From: an uncultured Alistipes sp.
Lineage (GTDB): Bacteria; Bacteroidota; Bacteroidia; Bacteroidales; Rikenellaceae
Reading direction: 5' to 3'
Assembly (NCBI GenBank): GCA_949285535.1
Contig: CASDZP010000002.1
Coordinates: 36,054 to 100,053, forward strand
DNA length: 64,000 bases
Numbering within the stretch: position 1 is the stretch's first letter; each line of letters starts with the position of its first letter. The notes beneath the pieces are model-generated. The model worked only from the letters and a program-made list of their open reading frames with translations, was not told the origin of the DNA and searched no databases. A program made the translations under genes and the position numbers. This document shows, piece by piece, positions 53,182 through 61,361 of the stretch.

Positions 53182-55122
53182 CTATTTGAAGATGTCATAT
53201 CTTACGAACACCTCTATCGCCTCATATTCCGCCATACCGAGCTTGTTGTATTCACGGGCGGTTGCCTGTGTACGGTCTTCGGCACGCTGCCAGAATTCAC
53301 GTTTGTCGTCACCGGGGAACGGAACGATGTCTTTCTGTGAGAGGTGTCTATATATGGCGTGACGTTTTCTGATAACCTCGTCGGGGCTCAAGGGCACTGC
53401 CATATCGACCATGTCAAGCTCCCATTCCTGCCATGCGCCGCGATAGAGCCACAAACGGCAGTCTTTCAACCATTCGTCAGACTGAATCTGTTTGATTGCG
53501 CCCAATACGGCTTCGATGCAGACACGGTGTGTACCGTGGGGGTCTGAAAGGTCACCTGCGGCATATATCTGATGCGGTTTGATGTCACGCAACAGCTTGA
53601 TGATGATGTCTATATCCTCCTGACCGACACCGTTTTTCTTCACGGTACCAGTCTCATAGAACGGAAGATTGAGGAAGTGAACATGAGTGTTCTCGTCAAG
53701 ACCGATGAAACGGTCAGCCGCACGAGCCTCGCCACGACGTATCGCGCCTTTGAGTTTCAAAAGCTCTTTCGGCTCTCTGTCGCCTTTTTTCTTGCTGTCT
53801 ATGAGCTGTTTTACACGGTCGTATTCGTCACCGAGACCGCACTGACGGGCTGTGTCGAGAATCTGGAGCACTACGTCGTCATGAACGGCGATGTTACCCG
53901 ATGTCTCGTATGCCACATGAACGTCATGTCCCTGGTCTGAGAGGCGGATGAACGTACCACCCATTGAGATTACGTCGTCATCAGGGTGCGGGCTGAATAT
54001 GAGCACTCGTTTTGGATAGGGAGTGCTTCTTTCGGGACGAGTCGAGTCGTCGGCATTGGGTTTACCGCCCGGCCAGCCCGTGATAGTGTGCTGAAGCTCG
54101 TTGAACACACGGATATTTACCGTATAGTAGTCACCCACCTCGTCGAGAAGCTGACCCAGCGAGTTGTCGATGTAATCCTGATAGGTAAGTTTGAGAATGG
54201 GTTTGTTAACCTGACCGCAAAGCCAAATTACAGCCTTGCGGATGAATTTGTCCGTCCATTCGCAGGTACCAACAAGCCACGGTTTTTTGAAACGTGTCAG
54301 TTCCACCGCAACGTCTTCAGACACCACAAACTCAACGTTGGGATGTCTCTGCATGAAGCTGGCGGGAACAGAGGGGTCAATCGGACCTTCCACAACACGT
54401 TCGAGAGCTTTCGATTTCTCTTCGCTCCATGCGAACATGATAACCTGACGGGCGTTCATGATTGTAGAGATACCGAGTGTAATGGCTCTCTGCGGAACAT
54501 TGTCGCCGAGGTTCAAATCCTCTGAGAGACCTTTGCGTGTCTTGTTGCTGAGCGCGACAAGACGTGTTTTAGTGTTCGCGAAAGTACCGGGTTCGTTGAA
54601 TCCGACCTGACCGTCAGTACCGATACCGAGAAGCATGAGATCGATACCTCCCGCTTCGTTTATCTTCTCCTCGTAAGAGCGGCAGTAAGCCGAAACCTCC
54701 TCTATATCGACATTACCAGAGAGCAGATGTATGTTCTGCGGGTCTATATCGACATTTTTGAGCAACACCTCACGCATTGAAAGACTGCGGCTGTGAGTCT
54801 CGTCTCCGCTTATGGGATAAAACTCGTCAAGGCTGAAAACAATCACGTTTTTAAAGCTCAACGACTCCTCTTTATGCATTCTGAGAAGTTCATGATACAC
54901 TCCGACGGGTGATTTGCCCGTAGAGAGGCCGAGAACGAATTTTTCGCCTTTGAGCGCCTTCTCCTGAATGGCTTTTGCCACCTGACGGGCTACATAATGC
55001 GCTCCGCCTTCGGCTGTCGGGCAGACGAGCGTGGGAATCTGTTCGTAACGGGTTATGATGTCAATAGGTTCGACCCCGTGTTTGAGACCGCCGCCTGCTA
55101 CAAGTTTGTAATTTGAACTCAT
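53182..55122 (-). CDS. nagB: Glucosamine-6-phosphate deaminase fused to PIG-L/LmbE deacetylase-like domain
   Basis: A 646-residue fusion. Residues 20-290 are a NagB-type isomerase domain (L-G-L-S-T-G-K-S-P-V-G-V-Y, F-S-L-D-E-F-Y-P-I, G-I-G-T-D-G-Q-V-G-F-N-E-P-G), which turns glucosamine 6-phosphate into fructose 6-phosphate and ammonia. From about residue 365 a PIG-L fold follows, with the zinc motif P-H-P-D-D-D-V and a later D-P-H-G-T-H. The fused domain could supply N-deacetylation, but that is inference. The same fusion is common in Bacteroidetes. It follows ddl by 21 bases. Confidence 0.9.
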   Translation of the reverse strand: MSSNYKLVAGGGLKHGVEPIDIITRYEQIPTLVCPTAEGGAHYVARQVAKAIQEKALKGEKFVLGLSTGKSPVGVYHELLRMHKEESLSFKNVIVFSLDEFYPISGDETHSRSLSMREVLLKNVDIDPQNIHLLSGNVDIEEVSAYCRSYEEKINEAGGIDLMLLGIGTDGQVGFNEPGTFANTKTRLVALSNKTRKGLSEDLNLGDNVPQRAITLGISTIMNARQVIMFAWSEEKSKALERVVEGPIDPSVPASFMQRHPNVEFVVSEDVAVELTRFKKPWLVGTCEWTDKFIRKAVIWLCGQVNKPILKLTYQDYIDNSLGQLLDEVGDYYTVNIRVFNELQHTITGWPGGKPNADDSTRPERSTPYPKRVLIFSPHPDDDVISMGGTFIRLSDQGHDVHVAYETSGNIAVHDDVVLQILDTARQCGLGDEYDRVKQLIDSKKKGDREPKELLKLKGAIRRGEARAADRFIGLDENTHVHFLNLPFYETGTVKKNGVGQEDIDIIIKLLRDIKPHQIYAAGDLSDPHGTHRVCIEAVLGAIKQIQSDEWLKDCRLWLYRGAWQEWELDMVDMAVPLSPDEVIRKRHAIYRHLSQKDIVPFPGDDKREFWQRAEDRTQATAREYNKLGMAEYEAIEVFVRYDIFK

Positions 55123-55143
55123 GACTTTTATGTTTTGATTTAT

Positions 55144-56124
55144 CTATTTCGTTTCGTCTATTATCATGTTGAAAAGCTCTTTCGCCTCTACCCCCATCGC
55201 TTTTGCCTGTTGCGGGATAAGGCTTGTCGGCGACATTCCCGGAACGGTGTTTATCTCGATGAAATAGGGAACATCGTCTCTCACGATAAAGTCTATCCTG
55301 ACAAGCGAACGCAACCCAAGCTCCTCATAAATCTCCTGCATGCTCTCGTAGAGTCTCACGAGCGCCTTTTCAGATATGCGGGCGGGCGTTATCTCCTGAA
55401 CCTTACCCTCATATTTAGCCTCATAGTCGAAAAACTCGCTTTCGGGAACTATCTCGGTCGGAGGGAAAAGCATATACTCGCCTCCCCTGCGCATGATACC
55501 GCAACTGAGCTCCGTACCACCGATAAACTCCTCGATAAGAACCTCACTGCTCTCCTCAAAAGATTTATTTATCGCGGGCACAAGCTCCTCTGCGCTGTTA
55601 ATCTTATATACACCGAAACTGCTGCCTGAACGCGCCGCTTTCACAAACAGCGGAAGTGAGAGTTTTTCGATTATAGCCTCCGCGTCTATCTCATCGCCCT
55701 TGTTGACTCTGACATCTTTTGCCATAGCCACGTGCCTGCACGCCGAAAGAGCACGTTTGCTCAATATCTTATCGAATGTAACGGCACTCGCCGTAGGTGA
55801 ACATGTGGAATAAGGCACTCTCATAAGCTCAAAATAGGACTGCAACAGACCATTTTCGCCGGGTGTGCCGTGTATCATTATCAACGCGTAATTGAACACC
55901 ACTTTTCTGCCGTCCGAGAGGGTTATCGAAAAGTCGTTCTTATCGACGTTTACTTTTCTGCCTCCGTCATCGAAGAGCCAATCTTTACCTTTAACCGTGA
56001 TGCTATAAGCCTCATATCGTTCTTTGTCGAGAACCGATTCGACAAAAGCGCCGCTTTTCAGTGACACGCCGAACTCGGGCGAATCGCCGCCAACGAGTAT
56101 CGCAACGTTAAGTTTCGGTGTCAT
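55144..56124 (-). CDS. ddl: D-alanine--D-alanine ligase
   Basis: A 326-residue ATP-grasp ligase making the D-Ala-D-Ala of peptidoglycan. Landmarks are G-G-D-S-P-E at the N-terminus, the I-M-I-H-G-T-P-G-E-N-G substrate loop, V-K-A-A-R-S-G-S-S-F-G-V and the metal-binding I-E-I-N-T-V-P-G-M. It is probably co-transcribed with the amino-sugar deaminase downstream, both serving wall-precursor metabolism. Confidence 0.94.
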   Translation of the reverse strand: MTPKLNVAILVGGDSPEFGVSLKSGAFVESVLDKERYEAYSITVKGKDWLFDDGGRKVNVDKNDFSITLSDGRKVVFNYALIMIHGTPGENGLLQSYFELMRVPYSTCSPTASAVTFDKILSKRALSACRHVAMAKDVRVNKGDEIDAEAIIEKLSLPLFVKAARSGSSFGVYKINSAEELVPAINKSFEESSEVLIEEFIGGTELSCGIMRRGGEYMLFPPTEIVPESEFFDYEAKYEGKVQEITPARISEKALVRLYESMQEIYEELGLRSLVRIDFIVRDDVPYFIEINTVPGMSPTSLIPQQAKAMGVEAKELFNMIIDETK

Positions 56125-56186
56125 CTTGTAATTACTTTTCTGTTTTTTCTAAAATATCCCAAATAAATATTCACTACAAATATCGT

Positions 56187-56194
56187 CAAATATA
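56187..56194 (-). promoter_or_regulatory. Promoter -7 box for ddl
   Basis: TATATTTG on the minus strand, 62 bases before the ddl ATG. Confidence 0.5.
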
Positions 56195-56247
56195 AGCGAA
56201 AAAACAACAAAAAAACGTTAATATTGCACAACAAAAAACAATGAAAA

Positions 56248-57183
56248 ATGAAAAGTAACAGAATAACAGCCGTTTTAGGCATAGACAAACCGATTATATC
56301 GGGAGGAATGGTCTGGTGCAGCGGTCACAGGCTCGCTTCGAGCGTTTCGGAATGCGGAGGTCTGGGGCTTATCGGCGCAGGGTCGATGCACCCCGAAACT
56401 CTCGAAGAGCATATCGTAAAGTGCAAGGCTGAGACGTCTGCTCCTTTCGGCGTAAACCTGCCGATGTTCTACCCTCAACTCGACGAGGTGGTCTCGATAA
56501 TAATAAAACACAAGGTTCCCGTTGTCTTCACCTCGGCAGGTAACCCAGCTTTATTGACACCACGATTCAAAGAGGCGGGCATCAAGGTGGTACATGTCGT
56601 CTCAAGCACTAAATTCGCCATCAAAGCGGAGGCGGCGGGTGTTGACGCCATTGTCGCGGAGGGATTCGAGGCAGGCGGTCACAACGGTAAGGACGAGACC
56701 ACGACAATGGTACTGATACCGGCGGTATGCAAGGCGGTTAAGATACCCGTTATTGCGGCTGGAGGCATTGCCACAGGCGCACAGGTTGTCGCCGCCATGG
56801 CGTTGGGTGCGGAAGGTGTACAGATAGGAACACGTTTCGCTCTGTCTAAAGAGTCGTCGGCTTCCGAGGAGTTCAAAAACAGATGTCGTGCCCTCGCGGA
56901 AGGCGGAACAATGCTTACGCTCAAAAACATGGGCAACATAAGAATGGTCAAAAACGACCTTTACGAGCGTATAGCCGCCGCAATAGACCGTGGCGCGTCA
57001 CAAGAGGAACTTAAAGAGATTGTGGGCGCGAAAAAATCCAAATTAGGCATCTTTGAGGGTAACCTCACCGAGGGCATGCTCGAAATAGGTCAGTGCGCCA
57101 CGCTCATTGAAAAAGCCGAGAGCGTCGAAGATATATTCAAGGATATCGAAACAGAATACAACGAAGTATTGAAAAGATTGTAA
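56248..57183 (+). CDS. Nitronate monooxygenase / FabK-like flavoprotein
   Basis: A 311-residue FMN-dependent TIM-barrel of the 2-nitropropane dioxygenase superfamily. Seen are P-I-I-S-G-G-M-V-W, F-G-V-N-L-P-M-F, the G-F-E-A-G-G-H-N-G flavin loop with the proposed catalytic histidine, I-A-A-G-G-I-A-T and G-V-Q-I-G-T-R-F. The same fold includes the enoyl-ACP reductase FabK, and sequence alone does not separate the two here. It is monocistronic. Confidence 0.85.
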   Translation: MKSNRITAVLGIDKPIISGGMVWCSGHRLASSVSECGGLGLIGAGSMHPETLEEHIVKCKAETSAPFGVNLPMFYPQLDEVVSIIIKHKVPVVFTSAGNPALLTPRFKEAGIKVVHVVSSTKFAIKAEAAGVDAIVAEGFEAGGHNGKDETTTMVLIPAVCKAVKIPVIAAGGIATGAQVVAAMALGAEGVQIGTRFALSKESSASEEFKNRCRALAEGGTMLTLKNMGNIRMVKNDLYERIAAAIDRGASQEELKEIVGAKKSKLGIFEGNLTEGMLEIGQCATLIEKAESVEDIFKDIETEYNEVLKRL

Positions 57184-57202
57184 AGTCTTTTTAACATAAA
57201 AG

Positions 57203-57236
57203 AAAAAGCGACTAACCGAAGTTTAGTCGCTTTTTT
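57203..57236 (+). terminator. Intrinsic terminator after the nitronate monooxygenase gene
   Basis: AAAAAGCGACTAA pairs with TTAGTCGCTTTTT; it also lies directly past the 3' end of tRNA-Glu. Confidence 0.85.
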
Positions 57237-57244
57237 ATTTTTAG

Positions 57245-57316
57245 TAGTCCGTAGGGGAATCGAACCCCTGTTGCAAGAATGAAAATCTTGAGTCCTAACC
57301 CCTAGACGAACGGACC
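57245..57316 (-). tRNA. tRNA-Glu (anticodon TTC)
   Basis: A full cloverleaf on the minus strand. The acceptor stem is GGTCCGT with ACGGACT, the D arm carries GTCTAGGGGTTAGGAC, the anticodon stem CAAGA/TCTTG encloses TTTTCAT with anticodon TTC, and the T arm is AGGGGTTCGATTCCCCT. CCA is not encoded. A TATCTTTG promoter box lies 21 bases upstream. Confidence 0.96.
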
Positions 57317-57336
57317 ATCTTGCCTTGTTTGCGGTG

Positions 57337-57344
57337 CAAAGATA
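57337..57344 (-). promoter_or_regulatory. Promoter -7 box for tRNA-Glu
   Basis: TATCTTTG on the minus strand, 21 bases before the tRNA 5' end. Confidence 0.6.
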
Positions 57345-57650
57345 TGAATAAATTTTTATTATGCAAAAAAGAGTCGCATTTTTATTAAACCTCGACAAAA
57401 CAACAAACTACAAAACACTATCACACAACACCTTACAATTAGCAATTTTATTATTACTATTTGTCCTTCCAATTATTAATTATTAATTATGAATTATTAG
57501 TTATTAGTTATTAGTTATTAATTATGATTTAATAATTATCAACCAATGGTCAATAGTTTCAAAAAGCTAATTATCAGCCGTATTTTTATTATTACGGTCT
57601 CATGTTATTTTAACTAATTAACCAATCGCAAACAAGACGACACATAAGGC
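57345..57650. other. AT-rich spacer with heptamer repeats between tRNA-Glu and element E
   Basis: No gene is supportable. Around 57460-57535 the sequence is built from ATTAATT and TTATTAG units, the latter about four times in tandem. Probably slippage-prone noncoding DNA. Confidence 0.6.
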
Positions 57651-57787
57651 TATAAACGGTTAGATTCCGACTTCGTAAAAGGTAATGAGCCAAATGAGTA
57701 TGACATGGTCAAAAGGGGCTGTGCCCCCGAGGGACAAAGTAACGCCGTCGGCAGACCCCCGCGGGAGCGCCCTCGGAGAATTCCGTT
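57651..57787 (-). repeat. Terminator-associated snap-back element, copy E
   Basis: Read away from the pseudouridine synthase gene: CTCCGAGGGCGCTCCCGCGG, GTCTGCCGACGGCGTTAC, TTTGTCCCTC, the mini-hairpin GGGGGCACAGCCCC, TTTTGACCATGTCATACTCA, GGCTCATTACC and GAAGTCGGAATCTAACCG. It carries the GC block of copy B but lacks GACAAAGTAACC, as does copy A. Confidence 0.87.
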
Positions 57788-57922
57788 CCGCCTTGTTTGA
57801 AAGCCTTTTCAGATAGAATCAGACCTGTAAAACAAGAGGTTTATAAAAATATAGCTCATATTTTTATAAACCTCTTGTTTTACAGGTCTGATTCTATCTG
57901 AAAAGGCTTTCAAACAAGGCGG
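57788..57922. repeat. Perfect 135-bp palindrome over the 3' end of the RluA-type gene
   Basis: Each arm is about 65 bases and I see no mismatch between them; only a few central bases (AGCTC) are unpaired. The right arm includes the stop codon and last 29 coding bases of the pseudouridine synthase. The centre has the AT-rich stem TATAAAAATAT, the likely termination structure. Confidence 0.93.
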
Positions 57923-58823
57923 GTACGCCTGTGTCGAAGGAGAGTTCGCGGCCTGTTACGGGGTGGATGAAGCGGAGGATGCGGGCGTGGAGGGCGACGC
58001 GACCTATCGGAGAGGGAATGCCTCCGTAACGCTTGTCGCCGATGATAGGCGAACCGCACTCTTTCATGTGTACCCTTATCTGATTCTTTTTGCCCGTTTC
58101 GAGGGAACATTCGACCATGGAATAACGGTCATTGCTCTTGATGCGCTCAAAATCGGTTATGGCAAGTTCACCTTCTTCGGGGTCATTTGTTGTGTAAACC
58201 TGAAAGGCTTTGTTTTGAGCGAGATATGACTCTATGCGACCATGTTCTTTTTTGAGAGGAGGACTTACAACGGCGGTGTATTTGCGCTCCAATACACACT
58301 CTTCCCAGTTTTTCTGGAGCTTGTGCTGTACCTCCATGCTTTTGGCAAACAACATCAAGCCCGATGTTTCCCTGTCGAGACGATGAACAATGAAGATTCG
58401 AGCAGAACGATCTTTTGATTTCAGATATTCACTCAAAATATAATAGGCGGTCTTTACCCTTTCGCGGTCTGTCGCCATCGACAACAAACCGTTGCGCTTG
58501 TCAACCACGAGCAGATAGTCGTCTTCATAGACTATGCGCAACATTCTGTTGACAAAAGGCTTTTCGACATGCCCCTGCACTATCTCAACTACGTCACCCT
58601 CTTTTAACTGCGTGTCGAAACGGGTGACGGGAACTCCGTTCACGCTTACCTGACGATGCGCGAGGTAACTTTTGACCGTGGTGCGGCTTTTACCCTTGCA
58701 TACGGAGAGAAGAAACGGCATCAGAGTGTCGGGGGTCTTGACGTCGAAGACTAATTTTTTATTTTTGTTGTCAGAGGCGGAGGCGTGTCGTCCCGTGACA
58801 TCTTTTTCGGGTCTGTTTTTCAA
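57894..58823 (-). CDS. RluA-family pseudouridine synthase
   Basis: A 309-residue rRNA/tRNA modification enzyme. An S4-like RNA-binding domain (V-K-S-Y-L-A-H-R-Q-V-S-V-N-G, about 50-95) precedes the catalytic domain with H-R-L-D-R-E-T-S-G near residue 145, whose aspartate is the nucleophile. The C-terminal I-R-V-H-M-K and H-A-R-I-L-R-F segments are typical. The start is TTG at 58823; an in-frame stop lies just upstream and no ATG is available. The 3' end is one arm of palindrome E. Confidence 0.9.
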   Translation of the reverse strand: MKNRPEKDVTGRHASASDNKNKKLVFDVKTPDTLMPFLLSVCKGKSRTTVKSYLAHRQVSVNGVPVTRFDTQLKEGDVVEIVQGHVEKPFVNRMLRIVYEDDYLLVVDKRNGLLSMATDRERVKTAYYILSEYLKSKDRSARIFIVHRLDRETSGLMLFAKSMEVQHKLQKNWEECVLERKYTAVVSPPLKKEHGRIESYLAQNKAFQVYTTNDPEEGELAITDFERIKSNDRYSMVECSLETGKKNQIRVHMKECGSPIIGDKRYGGIPSPIGRVALHARILRFIHPVTGRELSFDTGVPALFESLFR

Positions 58824-58873
58824 AACGGAAATGTATTTTACTTATTCTTTAAACTGACGCGTATAAAATGCGT

Positions 58874-60061
58874 TTATTCCTCATAAAGAAAGTATTTAGC
58901 CCTGAGAGTTTTGAATTTTTCGACATCGTCCTTCCAGCGAGCCTCTATCTGTGAAGCCGAATAACCGCTTTTTATCATCTCTCTGACATAATCGACGCCG
59001 ATAAGTCGTTCAAAAGCATTGTTAAAAAACTTGTCGCCGAGTTTCAGGTCATTATATGCGTCTATCACATATTCGAGGTTTATGCCCATACCTAGAAGTC
59101 CGTCAAGGGGGATGTTATCCAGACGTACCCCATAACAGAGTTTGTCTTTGCACGGCGGGTTGAGCGCGTAACTTCTGCTTTTAGGCGTAAAAGTGAAGTT
59201 TCTGTTTTTCATGGCGGGATGACCGTATATCTTAAACGGCATATCGGTACCACGCCCCACGCTCACGGGTGTCGATTCGAAATAACACAATGACGGATAG
59301 AGATATATGCTCGTCATGTCGGGCAGATTGGGTGACGGGGGAATCGGTACATTATAGAGGGTGTTGTGGTCATACCCTTTCACGCGAATGACGCTCACCA
59401 GAGAGATGTCGCCGTCTTTCACCCACCCCTCGCCTATCGCCATGCAGGCAAGTTCTCCGAGTGTCATGCCGTGAACGACAGGCACGGGATAGACACCGAC
59501 AAACGAACGGTGCTTCATGTCGAGTATAGGACCGTCAACATAGAATCCGTTGGGATTCGGGCGGTCGAGTATCACTACTTCGGTATGTGTACGCGCCGCC
59601 GCCTCAAGCAGATAATGAAGCGTCGAGAGGTATGTATAATACCTCAATCCCACATCCTGAAGGTCGAAAACAACGACGTCGAGTTTGTTCAGTATCGAGT
59701 CCGCGGGAGCTTTTGTACGTCCATAAAGCGATATGACAGGCAGTCCGCTTTTGGGGTCATATCCGTCCGCCACCTGCTCACCCGCCGACACATCGCCACG
59801 GAATCCGTGTTCAGGGGCAAAAATATAACGGATATCGATGCCACGCGAAAGAAGCGTATCAACAAGATGCACACCTTTGCACATTCCGCTTCTGTTGGTC
59901 AATATACCCACACGACGCCCTTCGAGCAAAGGAATATACTCTTCCGTACGCTCGGCACCGCATACAATGTCGTCACCGTAATGAAGCGCCCCGTGTTCGG
60001 CGCAGAAAGCAACCGTCGTCGAGCAGACGAGAGCCGCCAAAAGTGTAAAAAATCGTTTCAT
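58874..60061 (-). CDS. NamZ-like exo-beta-N-acetylmuramidase (DUF1343)
   Basis: A 395-residue exported protein (signal peptide M-K-R-F-F-T-L-L-A-A-L-V-C-S-T-T-V-A-F) of the DUF1343 family, whose characterised members remove MurNAc from the non-reducing end of wall fragments. Diagnostic stretches are G-I-L-T-N-R-S-G, F-A-P-E-H-G-F-R-G, L-D-R-P-N-P-N-G and V-S-V-G-R-G-T-D. It lies 50 bases upstream of the pseudouridine synthase. Confidence 0.88.
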   Translation of the reverse strand: MKRFFTLLAALVCSTTVAFCAEHGALHYGDDIVCGAERTEEYIPLLEGRRVGILTNRSGMCKGVHLVDTLLSRGIDIRYIFAPEHGFRGDVSAGEQVADGYDPKSGLPVISLYGRTKAPADSILNKLDVVVFDLQDVGLRYYTYLSTLHYLLEAAARTHTEVVILDRPNPNGFYVDGPILDMKHRSFVGVYPVPVVHGMTLGELACMAIGEGWVKDGDISLVSVIRVKGYDHNTLYNVPIPPSPNLPDMTSIYLYPSLCYFESTPVSVGRGTDMPFKIYGHPAMKNRNFTFTPKSRSYALNPPCKDKLCYGVRLDNIPLDGLLGMGINLEYVIDAYNDLKLGDKFFNNAFERLIGVDYVREMIKSGYSASQIEARWKDDVEKFKTLRAKYFLYEE

Positions 60062-60121
60062 GCCGTAAAGGTAATAAAAACAGATTAAGAATAGGACTTT
60101 GCGTGCGACGAAAAATTTTCA

Positions 60122-60129
60122 TATTTTTG
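60122..60129 (+). promoter_or_regulatory. Promoter -7 box for the nitroreductase lipoprotein
   Basis: TATTTTTG matches TAnnTTTG, 67 bases before the ATG at 60196. Confidence 0.45.
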
Positions 60130-60195
60130 TTATGATGACTTTCCGATAAAAGTTATCGTAATTTCACACACGGTAAATCATTAAAACACACAAAA

Positions 60196-60837
60196 ATGAG
60201 AAGTTTTCATAATTTGCTGATGGCAGTCGGCGCAACCATATTGTGCGGCTGTTCAAGTGGTACGGACAACGGCAGCAATAGCGCGACGGCAACCGCCGAT
60301 TCTTTAAACAATGAAGTGATAGAAACAATTATGGCGCGTCGCAGCATCCGCGTTTACAAACCGCAGGCTGTCGAGCAGGAGAAGCTGAAACGCCTCGTCG
60401 AATGCGGTGTTTACGCTCCCAACGGCATGGCTCTCGAATCATGGGAGGTCAGAGTCGTTGAAGACCCGAAATTCATCGCCCGCATGGACTCGCTCTATCA
60501 GGACTACTCTAAAAAGAACGGTATGCCCGAACGTCACGCTACCTATGGCGCACCCGTGATAATGTTCGTGGCGTACGACAAAAACTACTCTCTGTCACAG
60601 GTCGATTGCGGTCTTTTCGGCGGTAACGTAATGTTGGCGGCTCAATCACTCGGGCTCGGCACATGCTGTCTCGGCGGAATATGCCGTTTCCTCACCCTGC
60701 CCGAGGCATCAGAACTTTATAAACAGCTTGAGCTGCCCGACACTCATAATTTGTTGTTTGCGATAGCGATAGGTTACCCCGATCAGGCACCCGAAGCCAA
60801 ACCGCGCAACATGAACAAGATAAAATGGATTAAATAA
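60196..60837 (+). CDS. Nitroreductase-family lipoprotein
   Basis: A 213-residue FMN-dependent nitroreductase-fold protein with an unusual lipoprotein signal (lipobox T-I-L-C-G-C, then an S/T/N-rich linker). The domain shows M-A-R-R-S-I-R-V-Y (FMN phosphate), A-P-N-G-M-A-L-E-S-W, and G-L-G-T-C-C-L-G-G with two adjacent cysteines. If the lipobox is used, the enzyme sits on the outside of the inner membrane or in the outer membrane, away from cytoplasmic NAD(P)H, so its electron source is unclear. Confidence 0.85.
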   Translation: MRSFHNLLMAVGATILCGCSSGTDNGSNSATATADSLNNEVIETIMARRSIRVYKPQAVEQEKLKRLVECGVYAPNGMALESWEVRVVEDPKFIARMDSLYQDYSKKNGMPERHATYGAPVIMFVAYDKNYSLSQVDCGLFGGNVMLAAQSLGLGTCCLGGICRFLTLPEASELYKQLELPDTHNLLFAIAIGYPDQAPEAKPRNMNKIKWIK

Positions 60838-60886
60838 CGTTCATTCAACGTGATAACGTAACCTTTAAATGACGTAAAATATAAAA

Positions 60887-60923
60887 TAAAAAAGAGCCCG
60901 ATGATGAATCGGGCTCTTTTTTA
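60887..60923. terminator. Bidirectional intrinsic terminator
   Basis: AAAAGAGCCCGAT pairs with ATCGGGCTCTTTT between the convergent nitroreductase and small lipoprotein genes. Confidence 0.85.
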
Positions 60924-60940
60924 TTACGGTAAATGACAAA

Positions 60941-61321
60941 TTAGTTTTTATAAGTGTAAATTACCGTCTCGGTGGTCACGTTCTGCACCTCGAACGTGAA
61001 AGACGAATTCCACTGATTGCCTTTCAATGCCTCTTCTGCCTGCTGGCAATCATAAATCACGTCTCTGTCACACTCTTCCGTGTTACCTGAAAGGAAAAAT
61101 GTGTTTTCGGTAACACCCAATTTCTCCTTGAACACTTTTTCAATTTTTGCCATATCGACAATCGCATCCATGTCGCTGCTTGAATATTGAGTGAAGCCCA
61201 TGTTGTAAGCATTCATGGTCTCCTCTTCCTTGTCGCATGATGTAACGGCAAGCAACATGAATGAACATGCGAAGACAAACAACAATCTGCCGAATGACGA
61301 AACTAATTTTGTGATTTTCAT
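60941..61321 (-). CDS. Small lipoprotein of unknown function
   Basis: A 126-residue predicted lipoprotein: lipobox L-A-V-T-S-C-D after a long hydrophobic signal. The mature part is acidic (D-K-E-E-E-T-M-N) with three further cysteines, two of them in E-E-C-D-R-D-V-I-Y-D-C-Q. The ATG at 61321 is used instead of the earlier TTG. I do not recognise a family. It is 40 bases upstream of the end of the beta-mannosidase gene's downstream flank and may share that transcript. Confidence 0.7.
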   Translation of the reverse strand: MKITKLVSSFGRLLFVFACSFMLLAVTSCDKEEETMNAYNMGFTQYSSSDMDAIVDMAKIEKVFKEKLGVTENTFFLSGNTEECDRDVIYDCQQAEEALKGNQWNSSFTFEVQNVTTETVIYTYKN

Positions 61322-61361
61322 TTTTGTCAAATCCTATTTTATTGTTTTTAATTTACAGATT

